Source: Cladosporium sp. IMV 00045
Taxonomy: Eukaryota; Ascomycota; Dothideomycetes; Cladosporiales; Cladosporiaceae
Direction: 5' to 3'
Assembly: GCA_001931905.2 (NCBI GenBank)
Contig: MSJI02000239.1
Location: forward strand, 1 to 29,534
DNA: 29,534 nt
The notes beneath the pieces were generated by a model that did no database searches, was not told the origin of the DNA, and saw only the letters and a list, made by a program, of their open reading frames with translations. Positions within the stretch are counted from its first letter, which is position 1, and each line of letters begins with the position of its first letter. The translations under genes were made by a program, and so were the position numbers. Below, piece by piece: positions 1 through 8,218 of the stretch.

Positions 1-558
1 GTGACCAGCCCAGGCGGAAGAGCCGTGCAGGCCGCTGATGTGATCGGTGCTCAGGGGGAGGATGAGAGGTAGCGTGATGAGGGATTGGAATATGGCTTCA
101 GGGAGGAAGATTGAGAACACAGCAGTGTTCCAGAATCCAGGTTCAGTCTTGACAGCGTCGTAGCGAGGGTCGTCTTTACCGCGACGCAAGCTGCGAGTTA
201 CAATACGGTAGGCGAGTCGTCCACCCCAAGCGGTGGCGGCTCCGAGAAGGGCGATTTGGTCGTATGTCAATCTACTCCATGCTTGACTGGCTGTAACGTG
301 TGGGCTTGAGAACATGTGGCGGCCGATGGCGACCCACCACGCGTTGAGGACCATGCCGGTTGGCCATAGGTAGTCTTTCAGCTCGACGCGATTGGTCGTT
401 CTTGCGATTCCGTAGGCGACGATGCTCAGTCCGCCGTGCACGCCTAGAGAAGGTAGAATAGCGGCTTTGGCGAGTCCAAGGGCATCTGGGCGGAGTTTGT
501 CGATGTTGCTGAGCTCCGTGGCTGTGTGAAGGTGTGCTTCAGGTCGCCGGATAGCCAT
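1..558 (-). CDS. DUF1295-family membrane protein, 5' part (cut by window edge)
   Basis: The minus-strand frame is open from the ATG at 558 to the window edge with no stop, so only the first 186 codons are present. The protein starts MAIRRPEAHLHTATELSNID and has the layout of fungal DUF1295 (steroid oxidoreductase superfamily) proteins: hydrophobic segments separated by polar loops, and the block RGKDDPRYDAVKTEPGFWN near residues 132-150. The family is predicted to be integral to membranes; its substrate in fungi is not established. No intron is needed in the visible part. The start was chosen because it is the first ATG and gives the usual family N-terminus. The family call rests on remembered resemblance to fungal homologues, not on a search. 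Confidence 0.75.
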   Translation of the reverse strand, partial: MAIRRPEAHLHTATELSNIDKLRPDALGLAKAAILPSLGVHGGLSIVAYGIARTTNRVELKDYLWPTGMVLNAWWVAIGRHMFSSPHVTASQAWSRLTYDQIALLGAATAWGGRLAYRIVTRSLRRGKDDPRYDAVKTEPGFWNTAVFSIFLPEAIFQSLITLPLILPLSTDHISGLHGSSAWAGH

Positions 559-1053
559 GATGGCAGAGTGAATCTTTGGTAGATGTTATTCGATTGAGAT
601 GCTGATAAGTTGAGCGAAAGAATGAAACATGAGCCTGTATTGTTGTGCAGTGCACATCGAAACAAGGGTGTTGATCTGATGACGTTGAATCGATCTCATC
701 GCAAATCCGAGGCGAACCGAAGAACATCAACTCTATCGATCGACTCTCTAACCCTCCAATCCAACCCGTACAACACCAAGACAAGACAATTAATCGATTC
801 GAACATCCGAAATCTTTTATAAAAATCAAATTCAACACTGATAGACGTATAATAAGTAAAAATCTGACAAATGGTCCAATCAAGTCAGTAATTTACGACA
901 AATACCTCTACTCTCCTGCTGCTATCTCAAATTGGAATTCAGTAAACAAGAAGATTGAAACAATCGTTCATTCGTCTGATCACGGCATATCTAGGTCCTC
1001 GAAACCACCATCTGAACGGCCGTCGAACGCCCTGACTACCACCATCTGATGCT
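559..1053. other. Intergenic: promoter of the DUF1295 gene and 3' end of the nitrilase gene
   Basis: This stretch lies between the start of the DUF1295 gene and the stop codon of the nitrilase gene, both on the minus strand. It is visibly AT-richer than the flanking exons around 780-960. Short open frames here have no recognisable content. I see no RNA gene or repeat. Confidence 0.5.
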
Positions 1054-2195
1054 CTATTGCCTCTCTGCGGCCATCCGCACGACTGGTCTCTCCGAAGAGT
1101 CTGCACCCAACCAAAGCATGTCAGGTCTACTGTCTGAATAAAAGTCAGCATCATGAACACGAAATAGGTCTTTCACACATACAATGCCCCGCAGCATCAG
1201 CGAAAGATCAAGGTCTGCGACCAAAAGTTCCTCATCGTTTGACTTCGTCGTGGCCAAAACGCGACCATCTGGACCGACGACAGCCGATCTCCCAACCGCA
1301 GTCTTGCCCATCAAGGGACTACCCACAGTGCCCATTAACTGAAGTCCTGGCTTGGTCAAAAGGGCCCCACAGTGAAGCACGAAAGACTGACTTTCAACAG
1401 CATACATCTGCGAAGCCATCAAGCACCCTTCGGCAGTCATTGAATAGAAACCAGGCGAGTCGTCCACGAAAGAGTCAAGAGGCGGCCAAGCGGCCACGTG
1501 GATCTGCTCGCCCTGCGAGAAGGTGTAGAATTTGAGCAGCGGCTGGATATGCTCCCAGCAGCTGAGGTTTCCGACTTTCCCAACCTCTGGGACATCCACG
1601 GGAGGCACCAAGCACTCTCCGCCAGTCGCGTCGCCGAAAATGGTCCGCTCCATATGCGTGGGTTTCATTTTTCGACGTTTCGACGTCAATTTCCCTTCTG
1701 CGCTTATCATGGCTTGAGAGATGTAAACGCTCTCGCCGTCTCTTTCAGAGAACCCAAGGGATACGGCGATGTTGTGTTCCGCCGCTGCAGCTTGGATGAG
1801 AGCAAATTCGGCACTTGTTACGCTCAAGCTGTTTTGAACGTACTTGACGCCAAGGTCGAAGTCGATGGGCCGGGTCCTGATGATGTTAGCTGACAGCACC
1901 AATCTCCTTGGATCGCGTTTGGAAGGACGCTTGCCAAATCCATGCCGGGTAACCTACAGCAAATAATGATGTTAGCATTGACAATCTTAGACATGGGAAT
2001 CAGCAAGTCGGCCTTGCAACACGCTCCATGAAGCACAGCGAACTAACCAGGTATCCAACACTCCGAGAACGCCACAAGTCTCGCGCCTTTTTCAGATGCT
2101 TCTTTGATGATGGCACAGGTCTTCTCAACCGCCTCTTGGAGATTGAGCCACGCCGGCTCATGCTGGGATACTGCGACGCGAATAGGCTGCGTCAT
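1054..2195 (-). CDS. Nitrilase (carbon-nitrogen hydrolase family)
   Basis: Model: complement(join(1054..1876,1935..1953,2048..2195)), 329 aa. Nitrilases hydrolyse organic nitriles to carboxylic acids and ammonia in the cytosol. The catalytic triad is visible: Glu45 in FSECWIPG, Lys125 in the [11 protein letters not shown] block, and Cys162 in GNLSCWEH. The family block [19 protein letters not shown] is rebuilt only when a 19-nt exon (1935..1953) is used. Intron 1 (1954..2047) has donor GTTAGT. Intron 2 (1877..1934, 58 nt) has a GCAAGC donor and a GCTAACATCATCAG branch/acceptor, so it is a GC-AG intron. The start at 2195 ([11 protein letters not shown]) matches the family N-terminus; an in-frame ATG at 2309 would add 38 residues of unlikely sequence. 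Length is usual for the family. The substrate (aliphatic or aryl nitrile) cannot be read from sequence; cyanide hydratase is less likely. Confidence 0.9.
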
Positions 2196-2808
2196 TTCTG
2201 ATCTGGTAGTCAATGGTCGTGGTTCTAAAATGCAATTGAGATGATTTAGCATTAAGCCGTGAGAGATTAATACAGCCTGTATGTTTATATCAATATCCAC
2301 GTCCGACAACCGGTCAAGTACTGCAATAATATTCTATGAGTGATCAGTGAGGGGGCGATGCGGGGCTGGACTGAAGGGCGCAATTGCGCGTCTCACAAAC
2401 GCCGTTTGAACTGGAAGATAAGCATCCTACCTCACCTAAGCAGACGATAAGGCCACCGGCCATGGATCGACCAAGCGATTGCCCAATGTCAGAATCTCGG
2501 TATAAGCCTGACGACCAACATGAAAAACCGCTTATGAGATCGATCGACCTGAAACGAACCGAATGCCCACAGGCGAGAGACACTCCGATAAACTGCACAG
2601 CAACATCAACTTCGAAAAAGATGAAAATCTTGAAACTGCTTTTTTTCAAATGCAAAAATCACGCTGACAGCTGTATAGGCACAGTACGTATACACCTCTC
2701 TTCAAATCCCCAACCCGGTTTTTCCACCGAAAATCTCATAATTAAGACCACCGACAACAATCTCATCTCACCCACTCAGCGCTCCTTCCCACGTCCACCC
2801 TCCCAACC
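2196..2808. other. Intergenic: nitrilase promoter and 3' flank of the 209-aa orphan
   Basis: The stretch holds the upstream region of the nitrilase gene and the downstream region of the orphan gene that ends at 2809. A plus-strand open frame runs through it (2384..2959) but is low-complexity (Ser/Pro/Thr/Leu) and overlaps the orphan gene antisense, so I do not call it. The first copy of a local duplication lies at 2771-2806. Confidence 0.45.
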
Positions 2809-2856
2809 CTACTCACTCTTCCCACTCAGCGCTCCCTCCCACGTCCACTCCCCCAA
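2771..2856. repeat. Two-copy local duplication, about 36 bp each, offset 50 bp
   Basis: Copies at about 2771-2806 and 2821-2856 share CCCACTCAGCGCTCC followed by TCCCACGTCCAC and CCCAAC, with three substitutions. The second copy codes (on the minus strand) for the last residues of the 209-aa orphan, EWTWEGALSG; the first lies just past its stop codon. Confidence 0.85.
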
Positions 2857-3487
2857 CTCAACCCTCCCCCTAACCCTCCCCGCCTTCCTAAACTCCAACG
2901 CAAACCCAACCTCCTTCCTCACCCTCCTCGCATTACCAAACTGCCACAGAACGTCTTGAATCTCCCCCTTACCGAGACGCGGAGAGGTGGAGAGCGGATA
3001 GTCGGTCCAGGAGTCCACGCCGGAATTGGCGAGCAGGCTGAGGGCGGTGTGGCGGCCGAGGCGTTTTTTGGCGAGGTTCGTGGGATGGGAAGGGGATGGG
3101 TTGGGAGGAGGTGTGGGCGGTGCGGATTGCGAGGATTGGGAGGATGTGTCTGCTTCGTAGCCGCTGGAGACGTCAGAGATATTTCCCAGGGAAGGAGAGG
3201 AAGAGAAAGCACGTCGAGGGAGAGGCGGGATTCCCCTGTCTTTTAAACACTGGGCTCACTGTCTTCGCTGCCTCACCAGCCTCAAGCAAACTCGCCCTCT
3301 CACCCGCTTCTCCAAACCTCGCCGACATGAGAACACGCAGGGCCGCCACGAACCTTTTCCACAACTTGACCAGAGCAGTCCAGAAACGTCTGCATTTCGC
3401 CTGCAAACCTGCACGGCACTTGGAAGCCAGTGCCTTGATACCGCCGCGCACGCCGGCGTGGGCGATGGTGGGAGCTGTATTGACCAT
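2809..3487 (-). CDS. Hypothetical basic protein, 209 aa, two exons
   Basis: Model: complement(join(2809..3163,3213..3487)). I do not recognise the family. Exon 1 starts MVNTAPTIAHAGVRGGIKAL and is rich in Arg, Lys, Ala and Trp in a helix-like stretch (residues 15-60). The 49-nt intron (3164..3212) has donor GTGCTT and an excellent branch/acceptor CTCTGACGTCTCCAG; splicing joins the frame to a Ser/Pro-rich linker (TGYEADTSSQSSQ, then TPPPNPSPSHP) and a conserved-looking basic C-terminal part (KKRLGRHTALSLLANSGVDS, later GEIQDVLWQFGNARRVRKE). Another GTGAGA...CCCAG 54-nt segment inside exon 1 is a multiple of three, so its removal would also keep frame. The last codons lie in a duplicated segment. 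Real as a gene, I think, because the intron links two frames that each look coding; function unknown. Confidence 0.6.
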
Positions 3488-4040
3488 GGCTTGGGTTTGT
3501 ATGGGAGAGCTTTGAATGGCGCGGAAGGAAGGGCAGAAGAGCCAGCTCGTCCTGCGATGCTGGTTCGTGGCGGCGATGCGAGAGGTTGTGGTGGGAGAGA
3601 GTAAGAAGCATGACGAGCATCGTTCTGAAGTCATATAGGTCGGCAAGCACCTAGGTATGCGTACGTGAAAGGGATAACAATAGACTTGTCTCAGGGGCGG
3701 ACAAAGAGAAATTGTCTGAGGTGGTGAGATTTCTTTTCACATTGTTTGGTGTGTTTTGCGTCATGGACGGGGAGACCTATCTTGTTTCGGATGGGCAATA
3801 AAGGGTGATGAAGACTTTCTGGGAGGAAGACATGAGCGGCTTGTATCGAAGGCTGGGGATTTGCGGGTTCACACCTAGTGAGAAGACGGGGAAGACGATC
3901 CAGGCGAGCCAAAGTAAGATAATTTGTTTCGTACATTTGAAGAACTGTGGAGTATTTACATATAGGTACAACAAAAAACTAAGTTGGATAATCTTACACA
4001 CCACCGCAACATGATACACCCATCCAAACCAAACCTAACC
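3488..4040. other. Intergenic: upstream of the 209-aa orphan, downstream of IleRS
   Basis: Small open frames exist on both strands but carry no recognisable motif and no splice pattern joining them. The right part (3930-4040) is AT-rich and probably holds the IleRS 3' UTR. I see no RNA gene. Confidence 0.4.
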
Positions 4041-7000
4041 TCAGACCTCAACCCCCTTCTCGGCCACAGCGTCAAGGCACCTCTTACAAGGCGTCCCCTC
4101 CTCCTCCGCCGTAAACTGCCAACAACGCACACACTTGCTCATCCTGGGCGGAAGCACGGTGACTTTCGAGACAACGATATCTTCCCCACCCTCGACCTCA
4201 CGCACCTCAATCGGGACTTCGACCCTCCAGTCCTCGCCTTCTGCGCGAGAGACAATTCCCGCTAAAGGCCCGTCCGTCCATTCGAGCTGGGCTTCGCTGA
4301 CGACGAGCAAAGAGGCAAGCTCGCTTTCAAGTTCGGGGAAGCGGCTCGCCAGCTGGGCCGTTTCGTGCGGAAGGTCTCGGCGGCAGGTGATGACGACGCG
4401 GCATGCAAGACCGCTGCCTAGCAGACCTGAGTTGCGAGCTTCTTCCTGCGCCACTTTGACGGCGCGGCTGAGCTGGTCGAAAGACTTGACTGCCGTGCTC
4501 ATATCGTTCTCCAAATCATCAGTCGGCGAGACGAAAGCGCGCTCCCAAGTCTGCTGGAAAGGACTGCACGCCTCGCTTAGGGACTTTGGCAAATGCTCCG
4601 ACAGCTCTTGCACGAGGTGTGGCGTGATGGGCGCGAGCCAGTGCAGCATTTCGCGCATGATGGTGTAGAGGACGTGCTGGGCTTGCGAGCGCTGGGCGCG
4701 CGTGCCCGTGTAGAGCAAGTCTTTGGCGATTTCAAAGTAGAAGGCGCTGAGGTCGGCGTTGACGAAGGAGTTGATTTCGCGCACGCCTTCGTGGAAGCGG
4801 TAGGAGCGGTAGGAGGCGTGGATGAGTTTGCTCTTGAGCGCGAGCTGGTGGAGGATGATTTTGGTCGCGAAGGGTGTTGCGTTGAGGCGCTGGGCGCTTG
4901 CTGCGCTTGGATCGTGGTCTTGCAGCACGCCGCAGAGGAATTTCATCGTGACGCGGTATTTTTGCAGGGATTGCTGGATGCCGAGCAGGCCTTGTTGTGA
5001 GATGGGCACGTCTTTTGTGTAGTCTGATGACGCCACCCATAAGCGGAGGAGATCGGGACCGAGACTGTCTTGCTTCTTTTTGCTCTTCGTTGGCTCTGCT
5101 ACGGGTACCTTTCCGTTCTTTCCTGTTTTTGCTTTTGGCTGCTGTAGTAAGGATCCAGACACGATCTCCGAGGGTGAGATTGTGTTGCCAATCGATTTGC
5201 TCATCTTGCGACCCTCACCATCGAGAATGAAGCCGTGAGTCAAGAGCGTACTGTACGGTGCTTGAGGTTTGCTGGCGGGATCTTGCGTCGCAATCGCTGT
5301 CAGCAGCGAACTCTGGAACCAGCCTCGATGTTGATCAGAGCCTTCCACACAGACATCGGACAGTGCCTTTCCTTGTCCTCGAGGTGCAAGAGACGTCCAC
5401 GTAGTGCCAGAGTCGAACCAGACATCCATAGTATCCTTGCCTCGAACCCACTTGCCAGGTTCCAGACTCGAGTGAAGCCACACTGGGTCATCTGCAGCAT
5501 CAGAGAACCACGGATCTGTGCCGCGTTCCTGGATGACCGAGATGATGTGATTGATGCTTTCATCGCTGATGCAAGCCTCGCCGGTCTCCTTGTGGTAGAG
5601 CGCCGGAATAGGCACCCCCCAAGCGCGCTGGCGAGAAATGCACCATTGGCTTCTACCCTCGATGAACGCCTTCAAGCGGTTGCGTCCGCTTTCCGGCACG
5701 AATTTAACATCCTCAATCGCAGCCAGCGCTCGGTCTTTGATCAGTGAAACGTCTGCGAACCACTGCGCAGTAGCACGGGTGATTACGGGCTGTTTGGTCC
5801 GCCAGTCGATGGGGTTTTTGTGGGTGAACTTGTGGGCGACGAGAAGGAGGCCTCCTTCACAATCATGCCTTTCGGAGTCTTGAAGCAAATCCAAGACCTT
5901 GCGAGCTCCTTCCTTTTCGGCAAAGAGTCCTGTCAGAGGAGATGACCAACCCTCGATTTCTCCGTCAGGATCGAAGCGACCCTGACTATCCGTCATGGCG
6001 AAGTTTGTGGGAAACGCTTCGGCGGTGAATCGACCTTGATCGTCGACCGGGGCGAAGGCTGGCCCAATGCCGTACCTCTGACAGACTTGATAATCCTCCA
6101 TGCCGTGACCCGGAGCCATGTGCACAAGACCTGTTCCAGAGGTGGCAGTGACAAAATCGGCAGGGAGGAAGCGAGATTGCTGGTTTTGGAAGGAATTGAA
6201 GCAGGTCGGTTTTCGGTCATCGTCGAGCTCAGAGCCGGGTATGCTGTCGACGATGTAGTCCACCGTAGTGCCTTCGGGAAGGAACGAAAGAACGTGATCA
6301 ACCCTGTCTTTGGCAAGGAGATATTGTTGTTTCTGGCTAGCAGGAGAAGCATCGGGTTGGCGAATCAAAATGACTGCATAGTCAATCTCTCTATTGAAGG
6401 CGATAGCCTTGTTTGCCGGCAGAGTCCAAGGTGTCGTCGTCCAAATCAAAGCATTCATGCGCTCAGCCACCACACCCCTCCGCCTCTCCAGGGCCCTCGG
6501 CAAACTGATAAAGGGCATCTTCACAAAAGCAGCTATGCACTTGTGCGCATCGTCATACTCCAGCTCAGCCTCAGCCAAGGCGGTGCGCGAAGAGGGAGAC
6601 CAATGAACGGGGCGATGATCGCGGAAAATGAGACCTAACACACCAATCAATACCTGCTCTATATGCGCCTCTACTGCGGAATTGTCCATTCTTACCCTTC
6701 TTGACCATCTCTCGGAACACGCCCAGCTGCCTGATCTCAAACTCGCGGTCCATCGTCTTGTAGGGCGAATCCCAATCGCCCATCACGGCCCAGCTGCGGA
6801 ACTCCTTCTTCTGATCCTCGATGGTGCGGCCGGCGAGTTGGCTGGCTTTGCGTCTGATCTTAATCTCGGACATGCTGGGCGGAGTGGCATTGCCTGATTC
6901 TTTGCCCTGTGTAGCTTCTTGCGTCTGCTGCAGCGCCTTGAGCTCGATCGGCAGACCATGGCAATCCCATCCGGGCTGGTATTGGACGCGCTTTCCAGCA

Positions 7001-7305
7001 CCCAGCTCTGACCGCACTACGATGTCTTTGAGGATCTTATTCAGGGCGTGGCCGCAGTGAACGGCGCCGTTGGCATAGGGAGGTCCATCGTGCAGGACGA
7101 AAGACTCGGCGGCATCCTCTGGTAGTCTGGCATCACGTTGCCATTGGTACAGGTCATCGGCGCATTTTGAGCGGTAGGAGTCGAGTTGCGCCGGAGTCGG
7201 TCGTGGTGGGAAGGTTGATCGGGGGAGATTCAGAGTCTTGCCCCAGTCTACTTTTGGAGCATGCTGAGCTGTCCGAAGTATGCGTGAAGGGAAGAAACGG
7301 AGCAT
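4041..7305 (-). CDS. ISM1: Isoleucyl-tRNA synthetase, mitochondrial
   Basis: Model: complement(join(4041..6634,6696..7305)), 1067 aa. It charges mitochondrial tRNA-Ile with isoleucine. Class I signatures are present: the HIGH-type motif in PPYANGAVHCGHALNK (HCGH at residues 83-86), QPGWDCHGLPIE, the CP1 editing-domain block TTTPWTLPANKAIAFN and GTGLVHMAPGHGMEDYQ, and KMSKS at residues 680-684 (GRKMSKSIGN). A C-terminal zinc-type block CVRCWQF...CKRC is typical of bacterial-type IleRS. The 61-nt intron (6635..6695) has donor GTAAGA and acceptor GTTAG, and joins EMVKKG to LIFRDHRPVHWS. A lysine-rich insertion (KSKKK region) follows KMSKS. The start at 7305 gives MLRFFPSRILRTAQHAPK, a good mitochondrial presequence; the frame stays open to ATGs at 7428, 7467 and 7503, which would add up to 66 residues. 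Confidence 0.95.
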
Positions 7306-8218
7306 ACTCGGGCTCAGCTTGTGGACAGAAGCATAGCGTGATGGGAAGGGTGGTGGATTGGAGCGGTCCTTTGGATGGGAGCGGGAGAAAGTTGCAGGGT
7401 TAGGGTTATCTCGGTATACATGCCGCATCGGGAGGCTTCGTCCGATGTTATCGATAAGGTATCGCATAGCAGATGCGGCATGGATGACCGGCGAAGAGGG
7501 CATGCTGGCATGCTATTGCACCTCAACTCGCCTTTCGAGAAGAGAATGTGGGAATCACCAGAAGGCATCCTGATGTTTGACCAGTACCAAGATTAATATG
7601 CGCCTTCATCTATGATTGGGCACGCACACTTGGAGCGCGACAATTAGCCGATGGCGGGTGATGTGATGGGGTCAGCCCTGGTCACGAGATATCGGAGGTA
7701 GCTGGAAGACATGAAGAAGAGCATCTCCACCCGGTTGGAACATACAACACTCTTGGCTTGAATCCTTCGATACCTGTCAGCAAATGGGTAGTGGGAGAGA
7801 GTCTCCAAGCGGTCAATAATTACCAAATCATCTTTCTTCCCACACAACCTCTACATATCACTTCCACTATCTATTCCTCCTCCACTTCTAGGGACCATCG
7901 CTCTCCACATTCCCCACGACAGCCTGCGCCTAAAGTGCCCCTCTTTCTGCCTCCAGCGCACCAACGTCAACATCCCACGCTCGCTTGCCTGCCTGCTATC
8001 TACTACCTCATCATCCACTGCCACGCAATTCACCGCTGGCAGTGGCACTCACTCAGTCAAATACCTGATCATAAACTCCCATAGTCTTCACAACATCTAC
8101 CCAATCCAGCCCACATCCCTCCCTCCAACCCTGCTCAATGTGACCCCGCCCAACTCCGATACCACGCCGTTGATCGCTTCGGACATACATTCCAAACACT
8201 CCAAAACTCACTCCTGCA
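7306..8218. other. Divergent promoter region between IleRS and the septin-like gene
   Basis: The two genes are transcribed away from each other from this interval. The left 200 bases remain open in the IleRS frame and may be a leader or a longer N-terminus. From about 7830 to 8218 the plus strand is strongly pyrimidine-rich (runs such as CCCACACAACC and CCTCCCTCCAACC), as often seen just upstream of fungal starts and transcription start sites. No RNA gene seen. Confidence 0.5.

Noticed and set aside
1877..1953. Apparent frameshift/pseudogene in the nitrilase
   Set aside because: A 19-nt exon and a GC-AG intron restore the full conserved sequence and catalytic triad.
2384..2959. 191-codon plus-strand ORF rich in Ser/Pro/Thr
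   Set aside because: Low complexity, overlaps the orphan gene antisense and arises partly from the local duplication.
4593..5000. Gly/Val-rich 135-codon plus-strand ORF
   Set aside because: It lies antisense inside the IleRS coding sequence and has no recognisable motif; it is a shadow of GC-biased codons.
6036..6638. 200-codon plus-strand ORF
   Set aside because: Antisense to IleRS exon 2, no motif, composition typical of a shadow frame.
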